Assembly (NCBI GenBank): GCA_030706585.1
Contig: JAUZOF010000005.1
Location: 1-41,688, forward strand
Reading direction: 5' to 3'
Source of the DNA: Bacteroidota bacterium
Lineage (GTDB): Bacteria; Bacteroidota; Bacteroidia; Bacteroidales; UBA7332
Length of the DNA: 41,688 bases
The notes beneath the pieces were generated by a model. It saw only the letters and a list, made by a program, of their open reading frames with translations, was not told the origin of the DNA and searched no databases. Within the stretch, counting starts at the first letter, position 1; every line of letters begins with the position of its first letter. The translations under genes were made by a program, and so were the position numbers. Shown here piece by piece: positions 15,137 through 23,785 of the stretch.

Positions 15137-15252
15137 TTGAAGGACAAGTCCACTTGCTTGCGGAACATTTCCGCAGGAATATCCGAATTCCACCCCGAAG
15201 GAACATACACAAATTCCAGACTGCCCAAAAGCTGTTTGAGCGAGTAGACCAT
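15137..15252 (-). other. Short minus-strand open frame, possible gene remnant
   Basis: From an ATG at 15252 the minus strand reads MVYSLKQLLGSLEFVYVPSG and continues open into the 3' end of the glycosyltransferase gene. The codons outside that gene look plausible for coding, but I recognise no family and the frame soon overlaps a well-supported gene on the other strand. It could be a truncated gene or chance. Confidence 0.2.
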
Positions 15253-15255
15253 ATT

Positions 15256-15381
15256 ATTTACAATTGAAAAATTTACTATTTACAATTCATAATACACCGA
15301 ATTCTCAATTGTAAATCCAGTTGTTCTTGGCTTTCTTCGGATTCGCGTAAATTGTAAATCGTCAATAACTAAATTGTAAAT
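15256..15381. repeat. Five copies of a 10-bp motif upstream of the MFS gene
   Basis: ATTTACAATT or its complement AATTGTAAAT occurs exactly at 15256-15265, 15278-15287, 15307-15316, 15350-15359 and 15372-15381. The first two copies point one way and the last three the other, ending 9 bases before the MFS start codon. Start-to-start spacings are 22, 29, 43 and 22 bases. Repeated operators or a decayed repeat are both possible. Confidence 0.75.
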
Positions 15382-15390
15382 TCCCCATAC

Positions 15391-16650
15391 ATGTTAGCAA
15401 CTCTCTTCTCCAACGACGCATTTGCCGTCATACACAATAAAAACTTCCGTTATTTTCTCGGTTACCGTTTCTTTATGACGATGGCCACGCTGATGCAGTC
15501 GGTCATTGTCGGCTGGCACATCTACTTCCTGACGCACAACGTCCTCTGGCTCGGCTTTATCGGGCTGGTGGAAGTCATTCCGCAGATCAGCATTTCACTC
15601 TTTGCCGGTCATTACATTGATCTGTGGGACCGCAAGAAGATTATTCGCAATACGACCTTTTTGTTATTGCTCGGGTCGTTGATTTTGTCACTTTATAGTA
15701 TTGAAAGCTTCCATGCCTATGACCGGTTAGGCATTTGGCCCATTTTCGTAACCATATTTCTTACTGGACTTTCGCGCGGAATTCTGATGCCTGCCCACAC
15801 GGCGTTGCTGGGGAATCTGGTGGACAAGTCGCTCTATGCCAATGCTGCTACCTGGAGCAGTGCCAATTGGCAGGTGGGAGCCGTAATGGGGCCGGCGATT
15901 GGTGGTTTGATTTATGGCTTTGTCGGGATACAGGCGGCCTATATTTCCGTATTTGTTATCTATTTTATCTCGCTTTTGATGATTTCCAACATTCAGGCGC
16001 CAAAACTGGTCGTTGAGGTAAAATCAGGCGGGGAAAATATTTTCGACCGCATCCGTGAAGGGGTAAACTTTGTGATGAAAAGCCCGGAATTGGTGGGCGC
16101 TTTCTCGCTCGATATGTTTGCCGTACTGTTTGGTGGTGCGGTGGCGATGTTGCCGGTGTTTGCTTCCGAAGTGTTGCATGTCGGTCCGCAGGGATTGGGC
16201 TTCCTGCGCTCATGTCCGGCTATCGGGGCCATCGTGATGTCGTTTTACCTGATGTTTAATCCGCCTATGAAGCATAGCGGCCGATTGTTGCTCGGTGCCG
16301 TACTGGGCTTTGGATTGTGCATGATCGGATTTGCCCTGTCGAAAGATTTCTGGTTATCGTCCTTGGTGCTAATTTTCAGTGGCGTATTTGATAATGTCAG
16401 TGTGGTCATTCGCGGGACCATCACCCAACTCTATACCCCTGACCACATGCGCGGGCGGGTGGCTTCGGTCAACAGTATCTTTATCGGTTCCTCCAATGAA
16501 CTGGGTTCGTTTGAATCAGGTGTTGCGGCCAAGTTGATGGGTCTGATTCCGTCTGTTGTGTTTGGAGGAGCAATGACGTTGCTGGTCGTTGGTGTAACCG
16601 CTAAAGTCAACCCTCCGTTGAGACGGTTATGGCTGAAGCATAAAGAGTAA
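15391..16650 (+). CDS. Major facilitator superfamily transporter (MFS_3 / EntS-like)
   Basis: The 419-residue protein is an integral inner-membrane carrier with ten to twelve hydrophobic segments. It opens with FAVIHNKNFRYFLGYRFFMT, the common start of the EntS-like MFS_3 group, contains a loop GHYIDLWDRKKII (equivalent to the GxLaDrxGrkxx loop between helices 2 and 3), and near the end YTPDHMRGRVASVNS, another conserved segment of this group. Such proteins export small molecules, including siderophores, but the substrate here is unknown. It stands alone, preceded by five AATTGTAAAT motifs and followed by a strong hairpin. Confidence 0.88.
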   Translation: MLATLFSNDAFAVIHNKNFRYFLGYRFFMTMATLMQSVIVGWHIYFLTHNVLWLGFIGLVEVIPQISISLFAGHYIDLWDRKKIIRNTTFLLLLGSLILSLYSIESFHAYDRLGIWPIFVTIFLTGLSRGILMPAHTALLGNLVDKSLYANAATWSSANWQVGAVMGPAIGGLIYGFVGIQAAYISVFVIYFISLLMISNIQAPKLVVEVKSGGENIFDRIREGVNFVMKSPELVGAFSLDMFAVLFGGAVAMLPVFASEVLHVGPQGLGFLRSCPAIGAIVMSFYLMFNPPMKHSGRLLLGAVLGFGLCMIGFALSKDFWLSSLVLIFSGVFDNVSVVIRGTITQLYTPDHMRGRVASVNSIFIGSSNELGSFESGVAAKLMGLIPSVVFGGAMTLLVVGVTAKVNPPLRRLWLKHKE

Positions 16651-16679
16651 GATGTCACAAAGGACAATAGAGATTATGC

Positions 16680-16720
16680 ACAGAGAGCCACAGAGTTTTT
16701 ACTTCTCTGTGGCTCTCTGT
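16680..16720. terminator. Bidirectional terminator hairpin between MFS and cpsB-like genes
   Basis: A 16-bp perfect stem (16680-16695 with 16705-16720) with a 9-base loop lies between convergent genes. Weaker outer pairing of CACAAAGGAC (16655-16664) with GTCCTCTGTG (16733-16742) could extend the structure to nearly 90 bases. Confidence 0.8.
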
Positions 16721-16751
16721 TTGTTCTTAAAAGTCCTCTGTGATATAAAAA

Positions 16752-17486
16752 TCACAACGTATCGTTCAGCAGATTCAGTTTAGCAGATATTTTTGCAAAC
16801 TCCGAAGTTTGCAGGAACTCTTCCATTGCTTTGATATGCCGCATGTGATGCACATCAGTTGCGAGGAAGTTGATATAGCCTTTGTTGAGCAAATGCAGGG
16901 CGGTTGTCTTCACCTCTTTCCCGTAAACACCCGCCAGCGAAAGAATATTCACCTGAAATTTGCAATTCAAAGCGTGCAATTTATCAAAGACGGCGAAATC
17001 GTTGAGGTAATAGGTATAGCGTTCCGGATGGGCCAGTATTGGCTTATATCCGGCCAGATGTAGCTCAAATATAGTCTCTTCCAGTCTCCAGTAGGGTTGC
17101 AGGTAGGAGTTCTCAATCAACAGATAGTTTTTTGGAAAGGGAATCAGGTCGTTTCTTTCCCAATGCGACAGGAAATTACCGTCCAAACGGTACTCAGCCG
17201 AATACTTTACATCAAACTGAATCCCCTCGGCATCAAGAGCTGTACACAATTGCTGGTAGGCTTCACCAATTGTCTTCTTATCGTTGGGAAAAACCTCCTC
17301 GGTGATGTGCGGAGTGGCAATGACGCGTTCTATGCCCAGCGCCTTCAGGCTGCGGATGAGCTCCAGAGATTCTTCCAGATTATCCGCTCCATCGTCAATA
17401 CCGGGCAGGATATGGGCATGCACATCGGTTTTGAATCCAATATGTTGTAATGCGGTTTTCTTTTTACTTTTGAAAATTCCAAACAT
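16752..17486 (-). CDS. CpsB/CapC-type tyrosine phosphatase (PHP domain)
   Basis: The 244-residue protein has the PHP-type metal site start TDVHAHILPGIDDGADNLEE (His23, His25), followed by VIATPHITEEVFP and later ILAHPERY and FLATDVHHMRH, all expected metal-ligand segments of the CpsB/YwqE family. These manganese-dependent phosphatases remove phosphate from tyrosine kinases that control capsule and exopolysaccharide synthesis. No membrane segment is present. The cognate kinase is not in the window. It lies 32 bp downstream of a sugar N-acetyltransferase gene on the same strand, which supports a surface-polysaccharide role. Confidence 0.9.
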   Translation of the reverse strand: MFGIFKSKKKTALQHIGFKTDVHAHILPGIDDGADNLEESLELIRSLKALGIERVIATPHITEEVFPNDKKTIGEAYQQLCTALDAEGIQFDVKYSAEYRLDGNFLSHWERNDLIPFPKNYLLIENSYLQPYWRLEETIFELHLAGYKPILAHPERYTYYLNDFAVFDKLHALNCKFQVNILSLAGVYGKEVKTTALHLLNKGYINFLATDVHHMRHIKAMEEFLQTSEFAKISAKLNLLNDTL

Positions 17487-17518
17487 AATCAGTCAAAATT
17501 GATAGGGTGAAATTGAGG

Positions 17519-18094
17519 CTACTCTGCCAGACTCACCTGATGGTTCTTCAATAAATATTTTTCCTGCGTTTCCGGGCAAATGGCTATCCCTTCCGCATTG
17601 AATTCGAGTTTGTATCCGTTTTTGCTTACCCAGCCGCATTGTCGGGCCGGATTGCCTGTCCAGAGCGAGAAACGCGGAATATCCTTCGTGACCACGCTTC
17701 CGGCTCCGATTAATGCATAGGCTCCGATGCGGTTACCGCAAACGATGGTTGCATTGGCGCCGATGGTAGCGCCTTTTTCAATATACGTGGTGCGAAATTC
17801 TTCTTTCCGGTTGATGAAACTCCTCGGATTTGTTACGTTGGTAAAGACGCACGAAGGCCCCAGAAACACGTCATCTTCGCAAATCACTCCGGAATAGAGC
17901 GACACGTTATTCTGAATCTTTACCCCATTCCCGATTTTCACCCCGGACGCGATAAAGACATTTTGGCCGATGTTGCACCTTTCTCCGATGTCAGCGTCAC
18001 TCATGATATGGGAAAAATGCCAGATACGGCTCTCGGGGCCGATTTGACAACCGGCATCAATGATTGCAGTTTCATGAGCAAAGTAATTCGCCAT
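17519..18094 (-). CDS. Left-handed beta-helix N-acetyltransferase (WbpD/WlbB-like)
   Basis: The 191-residue protein is built of hexapeptide repeats, for example IGPESRIWHFSHIMSDADIG and later IGANATIVCGNRIGAYALIG, that form a left-handed parallel beta-helix and assemble as trimers. The starting segment ETAIIDAGCQIG and the FTNVTNPRS loop resemble the WbpD/WlbB enzymes that acetylate UDP-2-acetamido-3-amino-2,3-dideoxy-glucuronate for O-antigen sugars. The exact substrate is not provable here. It lies directly upstream of the CpsB-like gene and has a TACATTTG box about 60 bases before its start. Confidence 0.87.
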   Translation of the reverse strand: MANYFAHETAIIDAGCQIGPESRIWHFSHIMSDADIGERCNIGQNVFIASGVKIGNGVKIQNNVSLYSGVICEDDVFLGPSCVFTNVTNPRSFINRKEEFRTTYIEKGATIGANATIVCGNRIGAYALIGAGSVVTKDIPRFSLWTGNPARQCGWVSKNGYKLEFNAEGIAICPETQEKYLLKNHQVSLAE

Positions 18095-18445
18095 TGTTTT
18101 AATGATATAGGTTGAATAAGACGATTTCGTCTTAAACCGGTTTATTGAGGAAGCAAATGTACGAAAATGTTTTCGGAAAGCTTTTTAAAGCCGCCTCTGC
18201 AATTTTGTCAGAAAATAGCCGGTAAGTACATTTTGTCAGAAATAAGTTCTATAGCATGTCATTTTTACTCAATAGGGAGTCAAAAACAGCCTTTTATCTG
18301 TTAAATCCATTTGCAGAATAAATGGTACTGGTTAAATGTGCTTAAAATGAGTCGAAAACGCAATTTTCTGAATGGAGTTTGCAACAAAACTAACAGTTAA
18401 ACCGTTAAATTAACGTTTGAGATTAACAATTAAATGACTTAGAAA
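18095..18445. other. 351-bp divergent intergenic region (acetyltransferase / htrA)
   Basis: This gap contains the minus-strand -7 box at 18154-18161 (TACATTTG), two TTTTGTCAGAAA elements, and a near-palindrome CGTTAAATTAACG at 18403-18415 about 30 bases before the htrA ATG. No convincing small ORF is seen. Confidence 0.6.
18203..18247 (+). repeat. Two TTTTGTCAGAAA elements upstream of htrA
   Basis: TTTTGTCAGAAA occurs at 18203-18214 and 18231-18242, 28 bases apart. The second extends to TTTTGTCAGAAATAAGT (18231-18247), which is identical to 31244-31260 upstream of dnaA. Confidence 0.75.
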
Positions 18446-19921
18446 ATGAGACAGAATGCAAAACACTGGTTGGGCATAGTTTCAGTGGCCCTCCTCAGTT
18501 CGGGAGTAACATTGGGTGCATACTCTTACATGATGAAAAAGGAACGAGCTTTCAACAGCGAAGGGTACTCCATGCCGGTAAGCTTAGCTTCCATGAACGC
18601 TGCTCCGGCTGTACCTACCGATTTTACGGTAGCAGCCGAAAATTCCGTACATGCCGTTGTTCACATCAAGGCAACAGCGATGAAGAAGGGATATACGATG
18701 CCTTCAGATCCTTTCTTTGATTTCTTTTTTGGCGAAAGAGGACAGCAGCAGGTGCAACCACAACCACAGGTCGGATTTGGCTCCGGCGTGATTATTTCAT
18801 CTGATGGTTATATTGTGACCAACAATCACGTGGTAGAGGGTTCCGATGAACTTGATGTCACGTTGAACAACAACCGTTCGTATAAAGCGAAGCTGATCGG
18901 AACAGATCCGGCTACAGATATTGCCCTGATAAAGATTGATGAAAAAGATTTGCCAACGATTCCGTTTGGCGATTCAGAGAATCTGAAAGTCGGAGAATGG
19001 GTGCTTGCTGTAGGTAATCCCTTTAATCTGACTTCCACGGTGACGGCAGGTATTGTCAGCGCAAAAGCCAGACAAGGAATCATGCCTTCCAATGGTAGTA
19101 TGAAGATTGAATCCTTTATCCAGACCGATGCTGCGGTAAATCCTGGAAACAGTGGTGGCGCTCTTGTAAATACGAAGGGTGAGCTAGTGGGTATCAACAC
19201 TGCAATTGCGTCACAAACCGGTAATTATGCTGGCTACTCTTTTGCTGTCCCTGTGACTATTGTAAGTAAGGTCGTTGCTGATATTAAACAGTATGGAACC
19301 GTACAGCGTGCTTTACTGGGTGTGGAAATGGGAACCGTAACCGATGAAGTCGTAAAAAAATACGACCTACATGTCAACGAAGGCGCTTTTGTTTCTAAAG
19401 TTACAGAACGAAGCGCAGCTATGGAGGCCGGAATCAAAGAGAAAGACGTAATTGTTGCGGTAAATAACACTAAGATTAAGAGCGGGTCTGAACTGCAGGA
19501 ACAAATCAGCCGTTATCGTCCGGGTGATAAAGTGAAGATTACCGTAATGCGGGGTAAGGACGAAAAAGATTTCTCCGTGACACTACGTAATAAACAGGGA
19601 AATACGGCTGTTGTAAAAGAAGCCGGAACAGAAGTCTTGGGTGCTGCATTTAAACCGCTTTCTGCTGAATTGAAAAAGCAACTGGGCATAAATTCCGGAG
19701 TTCAGGTATCTGATTTGTCGAAAGGTAAATTTCAGGAGGCTGGAATCAGAAAAGGATTCGTGATTCTCAAAATTAATGATACCAAAATTGAGAGTAAGGA
19801 AGATGTGGATAAAGTTGCTTCGCGTGTAATGAGCGGAAACAGCGGTGAACAGGCTCTTTTCATCGTAGGTATTTATCCGAATGGAAAAACGACCTATTAT
19901 GCCATTGATTTGTCCGAATAA
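18446..19921 (+). CDS. htrA: Periplasmic serine protease/chaperone of the Do (HtrA/DegP) family
   Basis: HtrA degrades or refolds misfolded envelope proteins. The 491-residue protein has an N-terminal signal anchor (about 8-28). The trypsin-like domain shows the catalytic triad as His128 (VTNNHVVEG), Asp158 (DPATDIALIKI) and Ser236 (NPGNSGGAL). Two PDZ domains follow at roughly 275-375 and 395-490. A Pro/Gln-rich loop at 100-108 fits the LA loop region. Length and layout are those of DegP-type proteins. It is followed by a terminator and then rpoD on the same strand. Confidence 0.96.
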   Translation: MRQNAKHWLGIVSVALLSSGVTLGAYSYMMKKERAFNSEGYSMPVSLASMNAAPAVPTDFTVAAENSVHAVVHIKATAMKKGYTMPSDPFFDFFFGERGQQQVQPQPQVGFGSGVIISSDGYIVTNNHVVEGSDELDVTLNNNRSYKAKLIGTDPATDIALIKIDEKDLPTIPFGDSENLKVGEWVLAVGNPFNLTSTVTAGIVSAKARQGIMPSNGSMKIESFIQTDAAVNPGNSGGALVNTKGELVGINTAIASQTGNYAGYSFAVPVTIVSKVVADIKQYGTVQRALLGVEMGTVTDEVVKKYDLHVNEGAFVSKVTERSAAMEAGIKEKDVIVAVNNTKIKSGSELQEQISRYRPGDKVKITVMRGKDEKDFSVTLRNKQGNTAVVKEAGTEVLGAAFKPLSAELKKQLGINSGVQVSDLSKGKFQEAGIRKGFVILKINDTKIESKEDVDKVASRVMSGNSGEQALFIVGIYPNGKTTYYAIDLSE

Positions 19922-20062
19922 ACCGTCTGAGCCATGCAGTGAAAACAATTAATCGTCGTCTGATTTATAGCAGTTTGTAATTTCAGACAGACAGGTATTA
20001 AATTTAGTTTTAAAGGTAAACAAAAGGTTGTTTATACTGTTTAGTAGTAAGGTTATTGATTG

Positions 20063-20098
20063 AAAGGAAGCTAACGGAAACGTGATGCTTCCTTTTTT
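20063..20098 (+). terminator. Intrinsic terminator after htrA
   Basis: AAAGGAAGC (20063-20071) pairs with GCTTCCTTT (20087-20095) around a 15-base loop, with the stem running into a T-run at 20093-20098. Confidence 0.75.
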
Positions 20099-20132
20099 AA
20101 AACTTATATGCGCGTAATTAGTCGAAAATGAC

Positions 20133-20140
20133 TATCTTTG
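20133..20140 (+). promoter_or_regulatory. -7 box of rpoD
   Basis: TATCTTTG fits TAnnTTTG and lies 22 bases before the rpoD ATG. No TTTG is seen at the -33 position. Confidence 0.65.
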
Positions 20141-20162
20141 CACGCTAAAAATTTTTAGGATA

Positions 20163-21023
20163 ATGAGACAGCTTAAGATCACAAAGTCAATTACGAACAG
20201 GGAAAGTGCCTCTTTGGATAAATATCTCCAGGAGATTGGACGCGAAGACCTGATTACTGTAGAAGAAGAGGTAGAACTTGCTCAACGCATCAAAAAAGGC
20301 GACCGCGTCGCTTTGGAAAAGTTGACACGGGCAAACCTTCGCTTTGTGGTATCTGTAGCAAAACAGTATCAAAATCAGGGATTAAGCTTGCCAGACTTGA
20401 TTAATGAAGGTAACTTAGGCTTGATTAAAGCTGCTGAAAAATTTGATGAAACCAGAGGTTTTAAATTTATCTCATATGCTGTATGGTGGATTCGTCAGTC
20501 TATCCTTCAGGCATTGGCTGAGCAGTCACGTATTGTTCGTCTGCCATTGAACCAAGTAGGTTCTTTGAATAAAATCAGCAAGGCATTTTCTAAATTCGAG
20601 CAGGAAAACGAGCGTAAACCATCACCGGAAGAGCTTGCTGATGAATTGGATATCCCTGTAGATAAAATTTCGGATACCATGAAGGTTTCCGGTCGTCATA
20701 TTTCGGTAGATGCTCCTTTCGTTGAAGGTGAAGATAACAGTCTGCTTGATGTATTGGTAAATGATGATTCTCCTATCGCTGACCGTTCTCTGATTAACGA
20801 ATCGTTAGCAAAAGAGATTGACCGTGCCCTTTCTACTCTGACCGAACGTGAAAGTGATATAATCAAGATGTTCTTCGGTATCGGTATGCAGGAGATGACA
20901 TTGGAAGAGATTGGTGATAAATTTGGTTTGACCCGAGAGCGTGTGCGTCAGATTAAAGAAAAAGCGATTCGTCGTTTGCGCCAAAGCTCACGCAGTAAAT
21001 TGCTGAAAGGCTATTTAGGATAA
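20163..21023 (+). CDS. rpoD: Primary RNA polymerase sigma factor (sigma-70, Bacteroidota type)
   Basis: The 286-residue protein is the short primary sigma factor typical of Bacteroidota, lacking the long region 1.1 found in E. coli. Region 1.2 begins [20 protein letters not shown]. Region 2 contains [20 protein letters not shown] and [19 protein letters not shown], which bind the -7 element and core polymerase. Region 4 ends in [20 protein letters not shown], the usual -33 recognition helix. This protein reads the TTTG/TAnnTTTG promoters seen across the window. It is monocistronic by position, with a terminator on each side. Confidence 0.97.
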   Translation: MRQLKITKSITNRESASLDKYLQEIGREDLITVEEEVELAQRIKKGDRVALEKLTRANLRFVVSVAKQYQNQGLSLPDLINEGNLGLIKAAEKFDETRGFKFISYAVWWIRQSILQALAEQSRIVRLPLNQVGSLNKISKAFSKFEQENERKPSPEELADELDIPVDKISDTMKVSGRHISVDAPFVEGEDNSLLDVLVNDDSPIADRSLINESLAKEIDRALSTLTERESDIIKMFFGIGMQEMTLEEIGDKFGLTRERVRQIKEKAIRRLRQSSRSKLLKGYLG

Positions 21024-21050
21024 AAAATTATTTGGTGAAATATTTATAGG

Positions 21051-21085
21051 AGCCGCTTTCGAATTCTTTTCGGAGGCGGTTTTCT
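21051..21085 (+). terminator. Intrinsic terminator after rpoD
   Basis: AGCCGCTTTCG (21051-21061) pairs with CGGAGGCGGTT (21071-21081), including a few G-U pairs, and is followed by a T-rich tract. Confidence 0.6.
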
Positions 21086-21202
21086 TATAATCGGATTTTA
21101 CCTAGAATTCCTGTATGCTTTTTTGATTATGATTTTAGGAGCTAAGCAAATATGTTTGAAAAAGGAGCTGCTGATTGTGAGAGTTAATCGGTTACATTTC
21201 AG

Positions 21203-21210
21203 TATCTTTG
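21203..21210 (+). promoter_or_regulatory. -7 box of the Rrf2 regulator gene
   Basis: TATCTTTG fits TAnnTTTG and ends 24 bases before the ATG at 21235; a -33 TTTG at the expected distance is not apparent. Confidence 0.6.
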
Positions 21211-21234
21211 CAAGAGATATTAAAAATAGAATTG

Positions 21235-21675
21235 ATGAAGTTTAATACACGTATCCGTTACGGTATCCGGACAATGTTGGAGATAGCGATGGGTGATTCA
21301 GGGCAAGGAGTATTACAAAAGGATATTGCCAGAAACCAGCTTATTTCTGTGAAATATCTGGATGCTATTATCCATGCTTTGAAAAAGGCTAATCTGATTT
21401 GCAATGTTAAAGGAAAGAAGAGTGGGTATATCCTAACCCGGCCTCCGCAGGAGATTACGATGATGGATGTTTATCAAGCCTTTGATGACGAAATTTGCGT
21501 TGTGGATTGTTGTGCAAAGGATTTTGACTGCAAGAATGACGCGATCTGTGATGTGAAGCTCTTCTGGGGAAATCTGAATGAAATGATTGCCGATTATTTT
21601 CACTCATTTACCCTTCAGGATTTTCTCGATAAGAGAGAGGCAAGGGCTTTAATCATAGATGAGCCGACGGATTAA
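21235..21675 (+). CDS. Rrf2 family regulator with IscR-like cysteine spacing
   Basis: From the ATG at 21235 the protein has 146 residues; a TTG at 21208 overlaps the promoter and is unlikely. The N-terminus (NTRIRYGIRTMLEIAMGD, then QKDIARNQLISVKYLDAI) is the Rrf2 winged helix. The cysteine region shows Cys93-x5-Cys99-x5-Cys105, the same spacing as the [2Fe-2S] ligands Cys92, Cys98 and Cys104 of E. coli IscR, with extra cysteines at 88 and 92. It probably senses Fe-S status, oxygen or nitric oxide; no isc or suf genes are nearby to support a specific role. Its 3' end overlaps the convergent prmC by 23 bp. Confidence 0.88.
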   Translation: MKFNTRIRYGIRTMLEIAMGDSGQGVLQKDIARNQLISVKYLDAIIHALKKANLICNVKGKKSGYILTRPPQEITMMDVYQAFDDEICVVDCCAKDFDCKNDAICDVKLFWGNLNEMIADYFHSFTLQDFLDKREARALIIDEPTD

Positions 21676-22513
21676 TCTGAGCCTTTACGATCCGGTCTTT
21701 CCCGAAGATATCTTTGATGATTTCTGCATCTGAATAACCCAGTTCTGCTAACATATTGGCCGTCATTGGTCCGAAACGTTCATTTATTTCAAAGTATATT
21801 TTTCCTCCCGGATTCAACAGGGAAAGACCTGATTCTGCAATTTCCCTGTAAAATAAAAGCGGATTTTTATCGGGTACAAAAAGTGCTAAATGGGGTTCAA
21901 ACTCCATCACATTGACGTGCATGGCTTCGGCTTCTTCTTCGCAAACATAAGGAGGATTACTGACAATGATGTCGAATTTTGCAGACATCTGCTCAACGGT
22001 CAGATTGAGTACATCTACCTGGCGGAATGTAACGTTGGTTCTGTTTAATTGGTTATTCCCTGATGCAATGGCCAAAGCATCTTCGGAAATATCCCAGGCT
22101 TCTACACTTGCCTGGTTCATATTCTTTGCCAGGGAAATCGCAATGCAGCCGCTACCGGTGCCAATATCCAGAACAGCAAGCCCTGCGGCCTTATTTTCCC
22201 GGATAATAAGCTCGACAAGTTCTTCTGTTTCAGGACGAGGAATCAATACTCCGGGGGCTACTTTAAACACAGAACCATAAAACTCCGTTTCTCCCAGAAT
22301 GTATTGGATGGGTTCTCCGGTTTTGAGGCGGCTTAGCATTTGCATTACATCCTCTCTATTTACCAACAATAAATCCCTATTTTTGTATATCAGAATATTG
22401 GTAAGGCTTTGGTTGCATACCTTTTGCAGAAGTTGTTTGACCAATGCTTCAATCTCTTTTTCAGGATAAATATCGTGTAGTAAAATGCGGGCTTGTTCGA
22501 AAATCTGTTTCAT
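21653..22513 (-). CDS. prmC: Peptide chain release factor N5-glutamine methyltransferase
   Basis: PrmC methylates the GGQ glutamine of release factors. From the ATG at 22513 the protein has 286 residues, the family size; the frame is open further upstream, but that part is intergenic DNA containing the promoter. The N-terminal helical domain contains RLKTGEPIQYILGETEFYG. The S-adenosylmethionine site is VLDIGTGSGCIAISLA (about 114-129), and the substrate-glutamine motif NPPY is at 186-189. It is divergent from ribD, and its last 23 bp overlap the convergent Rrf2 gene. Confidence 0.95.
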   Translation of the reverse strand: MKQIFEQARILLHDIYPEKEIEALVKQLLQKVCNQSLTNILIYKNRDLLLVNREDVMQMLSRLKTGEPIQYILGETEFYGSVFKVAPGVLIPRPETEELVELIIRENKAAGLAVLDIGTGSGCIAISLAKNMNQASVEAWDISEDALAIASGNNQLNRTNVTFRQVDVLNLTVEQMSAKFDIIVSNPPYVCEEEAEAMHVNVMEFEPHLALFVPDKNPLLFYREIAESGLSLLNPGGKIYFEINERFGPMTANMLAELGYSDAEIIKDIFGKDRIVKAQINPSAHL

Positions 22514-22536
22514 CGAAATAATTGTTGTAAGCTTGG

Positions 22537-22544
22537 CAAAGATA
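22537..22544 (-). promoter_or_regulatory. -7 box of prmC
   Basis: TATCTTTG on the minus strand lies 23 bases before the prmC ATG. A -33 TTTG is not evident. Confidence 0.6.
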
Positions 22545-22599
22545 CAAAATAAAGCGCGTGAATATTTTTGATAACGGAAAAGACTAAACAGGAAACGAA

Positions 22600-23646
22600 A
22601 TGCAAATCGAAGAAAAATATATGAAACGTTGCCTTCAACTGGCTGCAAATGCCGTGGCAACGGCCGCACCAAATCCTATGGTGGGGGCAGTTATTGTACA
22701 TAATGGAGAAATCATCGGTGAGGGCTATCATACTCTTTGTGGTTGTGCCCATGCCGAAGTGGAAGCCGTTCGCAGTGTGAAAAATGAAGAGCTGCTGAAG
22801 GAGTCGACTATGTATGTGAGTCTGGAGCCCTGCTCGCATTTTGGGAAAACTCCACCTTGTGCTAAGTTGATTATTGAGAAAAAAATCCCCCGGGTTATTA
22901 TAGGTACCTATGACCCGTTTCCGGCTGTTTCGGGACGTGGTGTGAAGATGCTTCAGGATTCAGGCGTCGTAGTGCATGTCGGTGTGTTAGAAGACGAATG
23001 CCGGGAATTGAATAAAGCTTTCTTCTGCTTTCTTGAGAAAAAACGCCCTTACATTGTTTTGAAATGGGCGCAAACCCGCGATGCTTTTATTGATAAAAAA
23101 AGATGCGAGCAGGATGCCGTATGTCCGACTCCGATATCGAACGAGTTGACGCGGATGCACGTACATAAATTACGTTCTGAGGTGCAGTCAATCCTTGTCG
23201 GGACCAATACCGCGATTAATGATAATCCATCGCTTACAGTCCGTTTCTGGACCGGGAATCATCCCGTGAGACTGGTCCTTGATCGTCAACTCCGGATTCC
23301 ATCTGATTATCATTTATTTGATGGAAAGATTTCGACCGTTGTATTTACGGAAAAAGAGCATCCATCGAATACCGGTTGTGAATATGTAAAGATCGACTTT
23401 GAAAAAGAGATGTTACAGCAGGTTATTCAGTCGCTTTATGACCGCAAGATACAATCGGTATTGGTGGAAGGCGGCCGGCAATTGCTACAGGCATTTATCA
23501 ATGCCGATCTGTGGGATGAGGCCCAGGTGGAAGTGGCGGATATTTGCTTTGGAGAAGGGATTTATGCACCCTCTATCTGCGGGGCAGCAGATTATACAGA
23601 GAAAGTCCTGACTTCGGAGATGATGTATTTCAGGAATAAATGGTAA
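22600..23646 (+). CDS. ribD: Bifunctional riboflavin biosynthesis protein RibD
   Basis: RibD carries out the deamination and reduction steps of riboflavin synthesis after GTP cyclohydrolase II. The 348-residue protein has an N-terminal deaminase with the zinc motif CAHAEVEAV (His51, Glu53) and PCSHFGKTPPC (Cys78, Cys87). The C-terminal reductase starts around 150, with VLKWAQTRDAFID before it and VLVEGGRQLLQAF as the conserved NADPH-domain segment. Length is normal. It is divergent from prmC (86-bp gap) and convergent with tsaE. No FMN-riboswitch-like leader fits in the short upstream gap. Confidence 0.95.
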   Translation: MQIEEKYMKRCLQLAANAVATAAPNPMVGAVIVHNGEIIGEGYHTLCGCAHAEVEAVRSVKNEELLKESTMYVSLEPCSHFGKTPPCAKLIIEKKIPRVIIGTYDPFPAVSGRGVKMLQDSGVVVHVGVLEDECRELNKAFFCFLEKKRPYIVLKWAQTRDAFIDKKRCEQDAVCPTPISNELTRMHVHKLRSEVQSILVGTNTAINDNPSLTVRFWTGNHPVRLVLDRQLRIPSDYHLFDGKISTVVFTEKEHPSNTGCEYVKIDFEKEMLQQVIQSLYDRKIQSVLVEGGRQLLQAFINADLWDEAQVEVADICFGEGIYAPSICGAADYTEKVLTSEMMYFRNKW

Positions 23647-23742
23647 TGAAACGAGCAAGCACTTACGTTCACAAAAGAGAATGACAATATATGCGAGTTC
23701 CATATGTAACCAAAACAAAAATTATTATTGACATATGAAAAG

Positions 23743-23785
23743 AAAAGTGCCAATGTCGTTTGAATCGATCATTGGCACTTTTTTT
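23743..23785. terminator. Bidirectional terminator between ribD and tsaE
   Basis: AAAAGTGCCAATG (23743-23755) pairs perfectly with 23770-23782 around a 14-base loop, with a T-run on the plus side and an A-run on the other, placed between convergent genes. Confidence 0.85.
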
